DNA of 49,449 bases from Candidatus Kuenenia stuttgartensis (GCA_945861865.1 CAMAWN010000018.1:1-49449), one strand, 5' to 3'; positions 15,254 to 25,232 are shown, counted from the first letter of the stretch. Notes: generated by a model from the sequence alone, not told the origin. Translations and numbers: made by a program.

Positions 15254-17284
15254 ATGTCCAACTCTGATTCGCCGCCTCCCGCCTCGCCCCCGCCCTCTGG
15301 CTCAAAAACTCCCGATTCCCCGAAGCGGCCAGAGAAATCGCCGTCATCGGGGAACGTGTTTTGGTACTTGATGCTCGGCTTTGTGTTTGCCGCGTTCGCG
15401 TACACGTGGTCGACGCGACCCCACACCCCCACGACGATCTCGTTCAGCGAGTTTCTGGAAGGCCTCAAAGGGGACGATCCCAAATACAGCAAGCTCAACG
15501 TCCATGAATTGGTGATCGATCGCGGCTACATCACGTTTCAGTCCGAAGCCAACGGCACGGCCGGCGAGCCTCCCAAGTCCGCCAAGCACTGGCAGGTGCC
15601 CATCGAGAAACTCTTCGAGGCCGACCAGAGTCGGCTACTGAGTCTGCTGGAATCCAAAGACATTCGGCATAGCTACTCGAAGCCCCTCTCGGCTTGGCCC
15701 GAAATTCTCTACATGAGCGTTATTTTCATGCTGATTCTGGTGTTCTTCCTGTTCATGCTGCGACGCCTCGGCGGGCCGGGAGCGGCCATGTCGTTCAGCC
15801 GCAGTCGTGGCAAGCTGTTCGCGCAGGAAGATGTCAAAGTCACATTCGCTGACGCCGCCGGCATCGACGAAGCGGTCGAAGAACTCAAAGAAGTCGTCGA
15901 GTTCCTGAAGACGCCGCAAAAGTATCAAGCCCTCGGCGGACGCATCCCGCGCGGAGTGTTACTTGTTGGCCCACCTGGCACCGGAAAAACGTTGCTGGCG
16001 AAAGCGGTCGCGGGCGAGGCCGGCGTGCCGTTCTTCAGCTTGAGCGGTTCGGACTTCGTGGAGATGTTTGTCGGCGTCGGAGCGGCGCGCGTGCGGGACA
16101 TGTTCCAGCAGGCGGGCACACGTTCTCCGGCAATCATCTTCATCGACGAACTCGACGCGCTCGGCAAAGTGCGCGGTAGCGGAATGCCCGGCGGACACGA
16201 CGAACGCGATCAAACGCTCAACGCGCTGCTGGTCGAGATGGACGGTTTCAGTTCCGATCAAAGCGTGATCGTGATGGCCGCGACCAACCGACCCGAAACA
16301 CTCGATCCCGCCCTGCTCCGCCCCGGCCGCTTCGACCGACATGTGCTGGTCGATCGGCCTGACATCCGTGGCCGCGAGGCGATCCTGAAAGTCCACGCCA
16401 AGAAGGTCAAATGCAATGACAGCGTGGACCTGCTGCGACTGGCCAAGCTGACTCCCGGCTTCGTCGGAGCGGACCTCGCGAACCTCGTCAACGAGGCCGC
16501 GCTGCTGGCCGCTCGAGGGGACAAAAAGTTCGTCACGATGTACGAGTTCGAAGAGGGCATTGACCGCGTCGTCGCCGGACTCGAAAAGCAAACGCGGATC
16601 ATTCCGGAAGACGAGAAAATCCGCGTCGCCTATCACGAGTGCGGTCACGCGCTGGTCGCGTGCAGTCTGCCACACACCGACCCGGTCCACAAAATCTCGA
16701 TCATCCCGCGCGGCCTCGGAGCACTCGGCTACACGATGCAGCGGCCGGAAGGGGACCGCTCGCTAGTCACGCAGACGGAGTTGCATCACCGCATCTGCGT
16801 CCTGCTGGGAGGCATCGCCGCCGAGCAGATCATCTTCAAGGAAACCTCGACCGGCGCGCAGAACGATTTGCAACGCGCGACCGACATCGCCCGCCGCATG
16901 GTCACCGAATTCGGCATGAGCCAGAAGCTCGGCCGAGTCTATTACAGCGAAGCCCGCCGCTCCCCGTTCCTCGGCGGCGGAACGCCGTCCGACGCCGTCC
17001 ATAGCGAAGACACCGTCCGCGAAATCGACCTCGAAGTCCGCCGCCTGATCGACGAATCCGCCACGATCGCGCTCGACATCCTCAACGAACGCCGCGAAGT
17101 GCTGTTGCACATGACCAAAGAGTTGCTCGACATCGAAGTCATGGACGCCGATCACCTCAAACGCATCCTCGACGAACACAAAACCGGTCCGCAACTCGTA
17201 CCCGGAACGTTCGCCCAACCGACCAGCGAAGTCGCCAACGAAACCAACTCCTCATTGTTGCGCGACGCCGCCGACGGTCATTGA
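15254..17284 (+). CDS. ftsH: ATP-dependent zinc metalloprotease FtsH
   Basis: FtsH is a membrane AAA+ protease that unfolds and degrades membrane and short-lived proteins. The 676 residues show a proline-rich cytosolic start, helices at about 35-51 and 151-169 enclosing a periplasmic domain, Walker A GPPGTGKT (239-246), Walker [10 protein letters not shown] (294-302), the second region of homology ending LLRPGRFDR, and the zinc site HECGH (461-465), where HEAGH is usual. A third ligand Asp lies in [15 protein letters not shown]. Residues 1-34 are rich in Ser/Pro. The ATG 15254 is preferred over 15170 because the extra segment does not resemble FtsH. Planctomycetes often carry several FtsH copies. 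Confidence 0.93.
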   Translation: MSNSDSPPPASPPPSGSKTPDSPKRPEKSPSSGNVFWYLMLGFVFAAFAYTWSTRPHTPTTISFSEFLEGLKGDDPKYSKLNVHELVIDRGYITFQSEANGTAGEPPKSAKHWQVPIEKLFEADQSRLLSLLESKDIRHSYSKPLSAWPEILYMSVIFMLILVFFLFMLRRLGGPGAAMSFSRSRGKLFAQEDVKVTFADAAGIDEAVEELKEVVEFLKTPQKYQALGGRIPRGVLLVGPPGTGKTLLAKAVAGEAGVPFFSLSGSDFVEMFVGVGAARVRDMFQQAGTRSPAIIFIDELDALGKVRGSGMPGGHDERDQTLNALLVEMDGFSSDQSVIVMAATNRPETLDPALLRPGRFDRHVLVDRPDIRGREAILKVHAKKVKCNDSVDLLRLAKLTPGFVGADLANLVNEAALLAARGDKKFVTMYEFEEGIDRVVAGLEKQTRIIPEDEKIRVAYHECGHALVACSLPHTDPVHKISIIPRGLGALGYTMQRPEGDRSLVTQTELHHRICVLLGGIAAEQIIFKETSTGAQNDLQRATDIARRMVTEFGMSQKLGRVYYSEARRSPFLGGGTPSDAVHSEDTVREIDLEVRRLIDESATIALDILNERREVLLHMTKELLDIEVMDADHLKRILDEHKTGPQLVPGTFAQPTSEVANETNSSLLRDAADGH

Positions 17285-17350
17285 CCTCGCAGCCTGCCCA
17301 ATCCGCTGTGGAACGCAATCGAATTGAGCTGCCTTTATTCCCCGCCCAAT

Positions 17351-19951
17351 TCAAGGAGTCGCGTGCTTGCGGATGAACTCGATGATCGGCGTCGAGTCTT
17401 CCAGACCGTGCGGATGATGGCCGACACCCGGCTTGCGGATCAGTTCGATCTTGCCGCCGAGTTTTTCGTAGCGCTCGGCGATCAGACCGGTGTTCTCGTC
17501 CCACGGGACGACGTCGTCGGCGTCGCCGAAGACATGCAGCAGCGGCACTTTCGCGGCGGCCAGTGGCGCGAGATTGTCGACCGGATTCAATTTCCAAGCG
17601 AGTGCTTCGGTGTCGTCGGCGAAGTGGAAGCGTTCCAGCACCAGCTTCCAATCGCCCGCGCTCCCTTTGCCTTTGCCCTTTCCGCCTGGCCAACTCTTGA
17701 AGTCGCAAACCGGAGCATCTCCGTAAATGCACGCGACCTTGTCCGGGTTCGCGGCTGCCCAGTTGTAGCAGTACAAGCCGCCGCGACTCAGACCGACGAG
17801 AGCCGCCTTGCTCGCGAAGCCATATCGTCGAGTCAATTCGCGATACAGCGAGTTCCAATGCGACACCGCCTCCGGACAGCCCAGCAGGTTCGGCACGCTC
17901 AAGTAGACGATGTGAAACCCGTGACCCAGCAGCGCGATGTCGGGATCAGGTTTGTGTCCGAAGAACTCGCCGTGCCAGACCCACGGTTTCCCATCGGCAG
18001 CCTTCTTCGGGACGACGACACTGGCCGTCTTCCCGGCCATGTCGAATTCGTAGCGGTCGAAGCCATGCCAATCGGACTTCTTGCCAGGGAACGGTTCTGC
18101 ACTCGGCTTGAGTTCCAAGTTGATGTGGACTGGCTTCGCGAGCTTGGCGATTTGCTGATTCAGCTCGGCGGCTTCGGCGTTTGCTTCGGCGACCGGATTT
18201 CCCTTCGACATGCCTGGGCGCAGATGTCCGACGTCATTCAGCCACGCATCTCCCTGCAAGCGTTGCCGACGTTGAATCAGCTTCAGCAACTCGGCCGCTT
18301 GCTGAGTCGGCGCGAATGAAGTGAGTTGCGTCAGATGGCTTTGACCGGTTCGCAGTTCGTGAGCTGTGACGAATCCGATCGTTTCCCCTTTCTGAAGCAC
18401 GTCGTATCGAGGCGACTTCGCGATGGACGAACGCCTGCCGAACGCCGCGAAGTATTCGCGAGCCGATGTCAGCTCCAGTGAATCGGCATCCCACGACGGA
18501 TCGACCGGCAGCGGCACGAGCATTTCCTCGTCGGTTCCCAAAAACTCGCCAACGACTTCGGCGAGTGGCTGCGTGTGCGGCCAGCCGAACATCGCGTCGA
18601 TGATCGCTTGCGTCATCAACCAGTGACCGGTCGTGCCGGCGTGAACTCCGTCACCCGCGAGCACGAACTTCGGATTTTGCTTGCGTCGCGCGGCGAGGTG
18701 CGCGTTCATCGGGCCGTGAATATCGATCACCGTCCAGCCGTTCGTTCGTTGCGAGATCAGCCACTCGGAATACCGATCGAGCACGCCGTTGTAGCTCGCG
18801 CTGCCGCCCCCCTTCAGAGGTTGCGGATCGTAAGTTGGCGGAGTCAGATGAATCACCTTGGCCCCCGCCGTTTCCGCAGCGGCTCGCAGTCGGCGGATGC
18901 CGTCTTGGTATTTCGCGAATCGCTCCTCGGCGAACGGCAGATAGATGCCGCAGTTCATTCCGTAGCAGGCGACGATCAAGTCCGGCTTCAGCTTGTCGAG
19001 CACTCGCTGCAACCGCTCATGCACATCCGGCCGAGGAAACTTTCCGCCCGCGTGTCCGTCTTCGGACAAGCCCGAACAGGTCTCGCTCGGCAGGCCGAGA
19101 TTGATGAACTCCGTCGGCCGATTCGGAAATCTCGTGGCGAGGAACGTCTCCAAGTACGCGATGTATTGGCCGGAGTACGTGATGCTGTCACCGAGAAACA
19201 CGACCCGCTTCGCCTTCAGCAACGCGGCGGCTCCGGGATCGGCGGGCGCGAGTTTGGACAGTTGCGGACGCAGCAGGTCATTCCAAACTTTGTAGCCGGC
19301 CGCCGTCATGTGTAGCCGGTCTTTGAGAAACAGTTCTTCGCGCGGCTGACCGTCTTTGCCGAGCATCGGCGGGACAACATCGACGAACGTCAGTCGTGGC
19401 CCCCGTTCGCAGAACGCGCGAATCCTCGCGTTCGCCGCACGCTGCGTTTCGATGTGCTTCCAGCGCGACCCGCTGGGCTTGATGGCGATGAACAGGATTT
19501 GTGTCTCCGGCAACTTGCCGCGCACCTTCGCGACGAACTGCTCGAAGTGTGACGCGACGGTCTCGGCCGTTTTTCCAGAGCCGATGTCGTTGTCGCCGGC
19601 GTAGAAGACGATCGCTCGCGGTTCATGAGCACCGATGATTCGCTCGGCGAAGTGCGTCGAGTCCTCAATCTGCGATCCACCGAAGCCGCGATTGACGACG
19701 AACAGTTCTGGAAATGAGCGCTGCACATCCCACATCCGAATGCTCGAACTGCCGACAAACAGGATGTCTCCCTTGGTCGGAGGTCGTTGCTGATCGGCGG
19801 TTTCAAACGCGGCGATTGTCTTTTCCCACTTGGCAAACTTAGCATCGTCATCGGCTGCCCAAGCGTTCGGAGCGAGACTCAAGAAAGCCAGCACGACAGC
19901 GAACCAGCGGCTTCTCGAAGTGGTTTGCGTCAGGTACAAGGGCGTTGGCAT
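17351..19951 (-). CDS. Secreted three-domain esterase: SGNH + SGNH + alpha/beta hydrolase
   Basis: The 866-residue protein joins three hydrolase domains after a signal peptide (to about residue 32, NAWA). Domain 1 is SGNH: FVGSSSIRMW with the nucleophile serine (67-71), GDND (119-122) and DRLH (211-214). Domain 2 is a second SGNH: GDSI (254-257), GMN (331-333) and DGVH (434-437). Domain 3 (from about 630) is an alpha/beta hydrolase: GLSRGG (720-725), GDADDVVP (809-816) and GHHPHG (844-849). All three catalytic sets look complete. Deacetylation or de-esterification of a polysaccharide is the likely use (inference). The start at 19951 follows an AAAGGA site 6 nt upstream. Confidence 0.88.
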   Translation of the reverse strand: MPTPLYLTQTTSRSRWFAVVLAFLSLAPNAWAADDDAKFAKWEKTIAAFETADQQRPPTKGDILFVGSSSIRMWDVQRSFPELFVVNRGFGGSQIEDSTHFAERIIGAHEPRAIVFYAGDNDIGSGKTAETVASHFEQFVAKVRGKLPETQILFIAIKPSGSRWKHIETQRAANARIRAFCERGPRLTFVDVVPPMLGKDGQPREELFLKDRLHMTAAGYKVWNDLLRPQLSKLAPADPGAAALLKAKRVVFLGDSITYSGQYIAYLETFLATRFPNRPTEFINLGLPSETCSGLSEDGHAGGKFPRPDVHERLQRVLDKLKPDLIVACYGMNCGIYLPFAEERFAKYQDGIRRLRAAAETAGAKVIHLTPPTYDPQPLKGGGSASYNGVLDRYSEWLISQRTNGWTVIDIHGPMNAHLAARRKQNPKFVLAGDGVHAGTTGHWLMTQAIIDAMFGWPHTQPLAEVVGEFLGTDEEMLVPLPVDPSWDADSLELTSAREYFAAFGRRSSIAKSPRYDVLQKGETIGFVTAHELRTGQSHLTQLTSFAPTQQAAELLKLIQRRQRLQGDAWLNDVGHLRPGMSKGNPVAEANAEAAELNQQIAKLAKPVHINLELKPSAEPFPGKKSDWHGFDRYEFDMAGKTASVVVPKKAADGKPWVWHGEFFGHKPDPDIALLGHGFHIVYLSVPNLLGCPEAVSHWNSLYRELTRRYGFASKAALVGLSRGGLYCYNWAAANPDKVACIYGDAPVCDFKSWPGGKGKGKGSAGDWKLVLERFHFADDTEALAWKLNPVDNLAPLAAAKVPLLHVFGDADDVVPWDENTGLIAERYEKLGGKIELIRKPGVGHHPHGLEDSTPIIEFIRKHATP

Positions 19952-20076
19952 CGCAGATCCTTTCGGCATTGGATAGCGGGGTCACGGGTCGCAGAGGGTA
20001 AAGTTTGGACGTGAAAACGATAGCCTCGGCGCGAGCCTGCCGATTCCATCGCCGACGACTGAAGGAGGTTTCCGTG

Positions 20077-20343
20077 ATGATCTCGATAATCGGTGTGGTG
20101 TTCCTGGTCATGTTCGTCGTCGTGTTTTTCACGATCATCTCCGGGTTCTGGCGGATGCGCGGGATGGCCAACAAGGTCTTCACGCTGGCCGAGCAGGAGA
20201 TGGAACGCAAACTGCGAGAAGGGTTGTCGAATCCGACCGTCGGCACCAAAGCGACTTCCGATCCGGGGGTCTGCTCGCATTGCGGCAGCCGACTGACGGC
20301 GAACGCTGTGGAGTGTCGGAATTGCGGTGCGAGCTTGCCGTGA
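20077..20343 (+). CDS. Small membrane protein with C-terminal zinc ribbon
   Basis: The 88-residue protein has one N-terminal transmembrane helix (IIGVVFLVMFVVVFFTIISGF, about 4-24), a helical linker with charged residues (LAEQEMERKLREGL) and a C-terminal zinc ribbon (CSHC at 66-69, CRNC at 80-83). Function is unknown; similar anchored ribbons are widespread. A strong ribosome site AAGGAGG lies 8 nt before the ATG at 20077. It is divergent from the three-domain esterase gene, with about 125 bp between the starts, so the two probably share a promoter region. Confidence 0.75.
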   Translation: MISIIGVVFLVMFVVVFFTIISGFWRMRGMANKVFTLAEQEMERKLREGLSNPTVGTKATSDPGVCSHCGSRLTANAVECRNCGASLP

Positions 20344-20436
20344 ACTTGACCGGCGAAATCCGCCGCTCGGCGACGTTCGGAAATTTGTGACGCGCCGCAC
20401 AATCGCCACAGTTCGGCCAGATTCGCGCCGATGAAA

Positions 20437-20501
20437 TGACTAGCCCGAAGCGCTAGCGAGGGGTGGATGCTGGAAATCCCTCGCTGGCGCGTCGAGTGAG
20501 T
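20437..20501. repeat. Palindromic intergenic element, ACTAGCCCGA type
   Basis: The left arm starts TGACTAGCCCGAAGCGCTAG followed by CGAGGG, and the right arm is an inverted copy (CCCTCGCTGGCGCGTCGAGT). It matches the family of the perfect palindrome at 8333. It lies 32 bp before the sulfotransferase start. Confidence 0.8.
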
Positions 20502-20532
20502 TTGGTGCCCAGTCTGCGCGAAGGAACGCAAC

Positions 20533-21561
20533 ATGCCCGAAGCGGTACGAGTCATCTACATCATTGGAGCCGGCCGCAGTGGCTCGACGTTGCTCGACAC
20601 GGTGCTGGCCAGTCATCCCGACGTGGTCGGTGTCGGCGAGTTGGTCAATCTGCACAGCGCGGGTTGGACATCGAACGAAGTCTGCGCGTGCGGCAAGCTG
20701 GGGGCCGAGTGTGACTTTTGGACTCGCGTCCGCGAAGGCTGGCAACGGCGTGTACCGGAGGCGACTGTCGAGGGCTACGTCGCTCTACAAAAACGCATCG
20801 AGTTGTTTTCCGGACTCGGCCTGATGCAGTTGGCTCGGATGCTGCGGCAGCGTTTTTCTCCGACCGCTGACTTTCAGGCGTACCTGCGACAGACCGAAGC
20901 GTTGTATCACTCGATCGCCGAGACCAGCGGGAAGTCGATCATTGTCGATTCGTCGAAGCATCCGATTCGAGGCGCGTTGCTCGCGCACCTGCGCGGAATC
21001 GACCTGCGGTTGGTGCATCTGGTGCGAGACGCGCGCGCGGTCGTGTGGTCTCGCAAGAAGGCGTTGGAGGCGGACCAGAAATCGGGAGTCCAATTCGCGA
21101 TCAAGCCGCGTTCGGCGTGGCATTCGGTCGCTTTCTGGGCATTCATGAATGTGCTGGCCGTGATCACCTGCTTGTTTCGGCGGCGGCAATCGCTGCAGAT
21201 GCGGTACGAAGATTTCGTCGCTGAACCGCAGGCTCAACTAGAACGGCTGGGCCGCATGTGTGGCCTGGATTATTCCGCCACTGCGCATGCGTTGCTGACC
21301 GGTCAGTCCCTGAAAGTCGAACATCCCATCGCCGGAAACCGGATGCGGATGAAGGGGAGCGTCACGCTCAAGCCCGACTGGGAATGGCGCGATCGTCTGC
21401 CGGTTCGCGACCGCGCGGTCTGCTGGTTGTGTGCGGGCTGGTTGCTGCTGGCATTCGGTTACGGCCGCAACCGAGTTCGGAAACAAATGCCGGCCTCGGC
21501 AAGTCCGTCGTGGTTCGCAAGTATCTGGGGGTGTTTTGCTCGCTCGACCGCCAAGAGGTAG
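20533..21561 (+). CDS. Sulfotransferase family protein
   Basis: The 342-residue protein has the PAPS-binding signatures of sulfotransferases: the 5'-phosphosulfate loop GAGRSGSTLL at residues 12-21, and the 3'-phosphate site LVHLVRDARAVVWSR in the middle, followed by LQMRYEDFVAEP. It would move sulfate from PAPS to a sugar, lipid or peptide; the acceptor is unknown. A Cys-rich patch (VCACGKLGAECDFW) is a feature of one bacterial subgroup. AAGGA lies 7 nt before the ATG. The C-terminal tail is rich in Arg/Ser and ends with a TAG that is part of a GTAG repeat foot, so the last residues may reflect insertion. Confidence 0.85.
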   Translation: MPEAVRVIYIIGAGRSGSTLLDTVLASHPDVVGVGELVNLHSAGWTSNEVCACGKLGAECDFWTRVREGWQRRVPEATVEGYVALQKRIELFSGLGLMQLARMLRQRFSPTADFQAYLRQTEALYHSIAETSGKSIIVDSSKHPIRGALLAHLRGIDLRLVHLVRDARAVVWSRKKALEADQKSGVQFAIKPRSAWHSVAFWAFMNVLAVITCLFRRRQSLQMRYEDFVAEPQAQLERLGRMCGLDYSATAHALLTGQSLKVEHPIAGNRMRMKGSVTLKPDWEWRDRLPVRDRAVCWLCAGWLLLAFGYGRNRVRKQMPASASPSWFASIWGCFARSTAKR

Positions 21562-21656
21562 CCCAGACCCTTGTGGCCTGGGTGATCTCTTGAAGCAAGC
21601 TGTGCCACCCGCTACTGCGAGAGAAGAATCGACCGACCCACAAGGGGCCGGGCTAC
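21558..21656. repeat. REPIN-like inverted pair shared by two convergent genes
   Basis: The left half starts GTAGCCCAGACCCTTGTGG and the right half, on the minus strand, GTAGCCCGGCCCCTTGTGGG. The left foot provides the sulfotransferase TAG (21559-21561) and the right foot the TAG of the minus-strand small gene (21653-21655). The spacer is about 55 bp. Confidence 0.85.
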
Positions 21657-21838
21657 GTTTCGGAGTCATCCAGTTCCAATTCAGGCAAGGCTCCCCAGCA
21701 TTCTTCGGATGTCCGAGCGACGATGCGCTTCACGGACAGCCCGTGTCCCAGCAGGATCAGGCTGGAGACCAACGCGACGACTCCGCTGGTGGTCGGTTCA
21801 ATCTCAAATACTTCGCCGGCTCGGATGTCGTCGGTCAT
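21653..21838 (-). CDS. Small single-helix membrane protein, unknown
   Basis: This 61-residue frame starts MTDDIRAGEVFEIEPTTSG, has one clear membrane helix (VVALVSSLILLGHGLSV) and an acidic tail (ALPELELDDSET). Its codons are GC-rich at the third position, like its neighbours, while the opposite frame reads as noise. Its TAG stop falls exactly on the foot of the repeat at 21558-21656, as in other convincing genes here. There is no clear ribosome site. The frame stays open upstream to 21997, but the part before MTDD does not look coding. Function unknown. Confidence 0.55.
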   Translation of the reverse strand: MTDDIRAGEVFEIEPTTSGVVALVSSLILLGHGLSVKRIVARTSEECWGALPELELDDSET

Positions 21839-22001
21839 GGTGGCCAGTGATGTAACGCCGCGAGATGGGTCCGGAAAACGCACCGGTGCATCTGAACTTG
21901 CGGCCGAAACAAACGCGACCCTACGATCCGCGCGGCTTGGAATTGATCGGCCTCCGGAATCGGTCAAGGCAGACAGATTCTGCTCAGGGAGTTTCAAAGG
22001 A

Positions 22002-24179
22002 ATGAGTGCGGATTGGCGGGAATCTCGTGGTCGGCGGTTTGATCCGGCTCACGATCGGTTGGGACGCGGGCCGTCGTTCCCGACAACTCCCGTGCGAGGC
22101 CGTGACTCGGAGAAATCGCTCGCGCCACTCGACGCGACGCTGGCGGCACAATCTCCAGAACGAGCACGCTTGCACGACGCGATCGGTCGCGCGCGGGACT
22201 ATCTCTTCTCGATCCAGCACGACGACGGATTCTGGTGCGGCGAACTGGAAGGGGACACGATCCTCGAAAGCGAATACATCCTGCTGCTGACGCATCTCGG
22301 TCGCGGGCAGTCAGAGCAGTCGCTGCGCTGCGCGAATTACATCCGGCAGCAACAGCTTCACGACGGAGCGTGGGCAATCTATCCGGACGGGCCGTTAGAA
22401 ATCAGCGCATCGGTGAAGGCGTACTTTGCGTTGAAGATCGTCGGCGACTCGGCCGACGCCGAGCACATGGTCCGCGCGCGAAACGCGATCCTCGCGGCGG
22501 GAGGGGCCGAGCGGGTCAACAGCTTCACGCGGTTTTACCTGGCGCTGCTCGGCGTGATTTCCTACGAGCAATGTCCGGCGGTGCCTCCGGAAGTCGTGCT
22601 GTTGCCGAAGTGGATGCCGTTCAATCTCTCCGAAATGTCGGCGTGGTCGCGGACGATCATCGTGCCACTGAGCCTGATGTGGGCGTTCCGACCGGTCACG
22701 GCGTTGCCGGCCGAGCAAGGGATTCGCGAGTTGTTCGTTTGTTCGCCCGAAGAACTGCCGGCGTCGATGCCGAAATGCGAACAGCTCGATGAACTGACCA
22801 GCAAGACGTTGATCGATTGGGAAGCGTTCTTTCGTCGTGTCGACGCGGCTCTCAAACTGATCGACCGCTGGCGCATCCGGCCGCTCCGAAAACGAGCGAT
22901 CGCGAAGGCGACGAAGTGGATGCTCGACCGCTTCGCCGACAGCGACGGACTCGGAGCGATCTTCCCGCCGATCGTGTGGAGCATCGTCGCGCTCCGCTGC
23001 CTCGGTTATTCGGATGACTCGCCAGAGGTGCGGTCGCAATTGCTCGAACTGGAGCGGCTGACGATTTCCGAAGACGACGCCGATCGCTTGCAGCCGTGCA
23101 AGTCGCCGGTGTGGGACACGGCGATTGCAACGATCGCTCTGCGCGATGCCGACGTGCCGCCGGAACATCCGGCGTTGCAGCAATCCGTTCGCTGGTTGCT
23201 CTCTCAAGAGATTCGGCAACGAGGCGACTGGGCCGAGCGTGACTCGAAGACTGAACCCACCGGCTGGGCGTTCGAGTTTCGCAACGCGTTCTATCCGGAC
23301 GTCGATGACACCGGCATGGTCTGTATCGCGCTCAGCCGTTGCCTGCCGGAACTGAATTGGTCGGCCGATTTTTTGCTGGACGAATGGAGTTGGCATCCGG
23401 CAGACCAGGACGTCGCCGCCGTCGTTGCCGGCAAGGCCGAGGACGCGGGAGACGCAGTGGCTCAGGTCCAGTCGATGGGGCCGATCCTCAGCGCGGTGCA
23501 TCGCGGTGCACGCTGGATTCTGGCGATGCAATCCAGCGACGGCGGCTGGGGTGCCTTCGACAAAGACAACACACGCGAGTTGTTCACGCGTGTCCCGTTC
23601 GCCGATCACAACGCGATGATTGATCCCAGCACCGCCGACCTGACCGCGCGGATGATTGAAATGTTCGCCGGCCTGGGGGTGTCGATCGAACATCCGGCCA
23701 TCAAAAAAGGTTTGCAGTTCGTCTTGTCCAAGCAGGAGCACGATCACTGCTGGTACGGCCGCTGGGGAGTCAACTACCTCTACGGCACCTGGCAAGTGAT
23801 CGTCGGCCTCACGCAGATCGGCATCCCGACCACCGACCCGCGCATCCGCCGCGCAGTCGAGTGGCTCAAAGCCAAACAACAGCGCAACGGCGGCTGGGGC
23901 GAAACGATTCGCAGCTACGACGAGCCGGCTTTGCGCGGACAGGGCGAGACGACTGCTTCGCAATCCGCCTGGGCGCTGCTCGGCCTGATCGCGGCGGGCG
24001 AAGGACGCTCGGACGAAGCGCGGCGCGGAATCGAATATCTCGTCCGCACTCAACTGCCCGATGGCACTTGGCACGAAGCTCAGTGGACCGGCACGGGCTT
24101 TCCGAAGGTCTTCTATTTGAAGTACCACCTCTACCGGATCTATTTTCCGCTGATGGCGCTGGGCCGGTTCGCGAAGTAA
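22002..24179 (+). CDS. shc: Squalene-hopene cyclase
   Basis: This class II terpene cyclase turns squalene into hopene, the base of hopanoid membrane lipids. The protein has 725 residues from ATG 22002. Its catalytic acid motif reads DVDDTG at 433-438, matching DxDDT. QW-type repeats are visible (QHDDGFWCGELEGD, QQQLHDGAWAIYP, MQSSDGGWGAFDKDN, KQQRNGGWGE, TQLPDGTWHEAQWTG), and WYGRWGVNYLYGTWQ is a family block. The start is chosen because the longer frame to 21723 overlaps the small antisense gene and lacks cyclase features. GGGAG lies about 10 nt upstream. No hpn genes accompany it here. Confidence 0.93.
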   Translation: MSADWRESRGRRFDPAHDRLGRGPSFPTTPVRGRDSEKSLAPLDATLAAQSPERARLHDAIGRARDYLFSIQHDDGFWCGELEGDTILESEYILLLTHLGRGQSEQSLRCANYIRQQQLHDGAWAIYPDGPLEISASVKAYFALKIVGDSADAEHMVRARNAILAAGGAERVNSFTRFYLALLGVISYEQCPAVPPEVVLLPKWMPFNLSEMSAWSRTIIVPLSLMWAFRPVTALPAEQGIRELFVCSPEELPASMPKCEQLDELTSKTLIDWEAFFRRVDAALKLIDRWRIRPLRKRAIAKATKWMLDRFADSDGLGAIFPPIVWSIVALRCLGYSDDSPEVRSQLLELERLTISEDDADRLQPCKSPVWDTAIATIALRDADVPPEHPALQQSVRWLLSQEIRQRGDWAERDSKTEPTGWAFEFRNAFYPDVDDTGMVCIALSRCLPELNWSADFLLDEWSWHPADQDVAAVVAGKAEDAGDAVAQVQSMGPILSAVHRGARWILAMQSSDGGWGAFDKDNTRELFTRVPFADHNAMIDPSTADLTARMIEMFAGLGVSIEHPAIKKGLQFVLSKQEHDHCWYGRWGVNYLYGTWQVIVGLTQIGIPTTDPRIRRAVEWLKAKQQRNGGWGETIRSYDEPALRGQGETTASQSAWALLGLIAAGEGRSDEARRGIEYLVRTQLPDGTWHEAQWTGTGFPKVFYLKYHLYRIYFPLMALGRFAK

Positions 24180-24187
24180 CCCTGGGG

Positions 24188-25159
24188 CTACTTCGCGGTC
24201 TGGCCTTTGAACAGCTTGCGGTCGATGCGGGCCAGGAACGGCGTCCAGCTGGAGCCAGTGTTGGGGTCGTCGGCGATGGTGCGTGCGAACTCGTGGACCT
24301 TGGCGTCGAGATTGTCGAGGTGATGCAGCGCGATCGCTTCAGGAGTCATCGGCAGGCGGACGGCTCCGTGCTCATAGGAGCCGTGATGGCTGGCGATCAT
24401 GTGCTTGAGTCGCAGCGCGATTTCCGTTGGGAACGATTCGTTGGTCAGCCGCTCAACATCGGCGATTTTCTCCGTGAGCATCTCGATGCCGATGATCAGA
24501 TGGCCGAGCAACTGACCCTCGTCGGTGTAGACGAACGCGTTGTCGAGGCTCATCTCGCGGACTTTGCCGAGGTCGTGCAGGAAGATGCCGGCCAGCAGCA
24601 CGTCGAAGTTGACGGCCGGGTACAGGTCGCGAATTCGCTTGGCGGTCTCCAGCATGTTGACGATGTGCTCGACCAATCCGCCGCGATAGGCATGATGCGT
24701 TTTGACTCCGGCGGCGGCCTTGGCGAGATCGTCCATCAGCTCGTCGTCGATCAGGAAGCATTCCATGAGCGCTCGCAACTGCGGGTGCGCGATCGACAAC
24801 AGCAAGTCGCGCAGCTTGCGGAGCAACGCTTCGACGTCGGCGTTCGGACGCTGCTCGAAGTCTTCCGGGTTGAGAATGTTGGCCGGGACGGTCCTGATCT
24901 GAGTCAGGATCATCTGTAGGTTGCCCTGATGGAGTTGCACTCGGCCGCAGACTTTGACAAAGTCGCCGGCGTTGACGTTGGCCAGCGATTCCTCGACGAC
25001 GTTCCACATCAGGCCGGACATGGCTCCCGTGCGGTCGCGCAACGAAGCGAGCAAAAAAAGATTCGCTTGCCGGTTGGCTCGGAGCTGCTTGTCCGCCAGC
25101 AAGTAGACTTCTTCGACGGAATCGCCGTCCTTTAACTCTTTCAAAAACTGCCGAGCCAT
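24188..25159 (-). CDS. 3'-5' exoribonuclease of the YhaM type (OB fold + HD domain)
   Basis: The 323-residue protein has an N-terminal OB-fold (about 20-90: ANLFLLASLRDRTGAMSGLMW, FVKVCGRVQLHQGNLQMIL) and an HD phosphohydrolase domain with HHAYRGGLVEHIVNML and LLAGIFLHDLGKV, then MIASHHGSYEHG. This order is that of YhaM, a Firmicute 3'-5' exoribonuclease, and similar bacterial proteins. RNA processing is the likely role. ATG 25159 (MARQFLKELKDGD) matches the family start better than the upstream in-frame ATG. It converges with shc, stop codons 8 bp apart. Confidence 0.88.
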   Translation of the reverse strand: MARQFLKELKDGDSVEEVYLLADKQLRANRQANLFLLASLRDRTGAMSGLMWNVVEESLANVNAGDFVKVCGRVQLHQGNLQMILTQIRTVPANILNPEDFEQRPNADVEALLRKLRDLLLSIAHPQLRALMECFLIDDELMDDLAKAAAGVKTHHAYRGGLVEHIVNMLETAKRIRDLYPAVNFDVLLAGIFLHDLGKVREMSLDNAFVYTDEGQLLGHLIIGIEMLTEKIADVERLTNESFPTEIALRLKHMIASHHGSYEHGAVRLPMTPEAIALHHLDNLDAKVHEFARTIADDPNTGSSWTPFLARIDRKLFKGQTAK

Positions 25160-25232
25160 GTGCGAGGGCTTTCTAAGGCCGCTCAACGGTTTGCGAGCAG
25201 CCAAGCGGGATATTAGGGGCGAGCCGAAAACG

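Noticed and set aside
15254..17284. HECGH instead of HEAGH in FtsH as a sign of inactivity
   Set aside because: The zinc-binding histidines and the catalytic Glu are intact; the Ala-to-Cys change is between them and probably tolerated.
21723..22001. N-terminal extension of squalene-hopene cyclase
   Set aside because: The extra 93 residues are not cyclase-like and overlap the likely antisense small gene; ATG 22002 gives a normal length.
22395..24128. 577-residue open frame antisense to the squalene-hopene cyclase
   Set aside because: Arginine- and valine-rich shadow of a GC-rich gene with no family features; the plus frame has cyclase motifs throughout.
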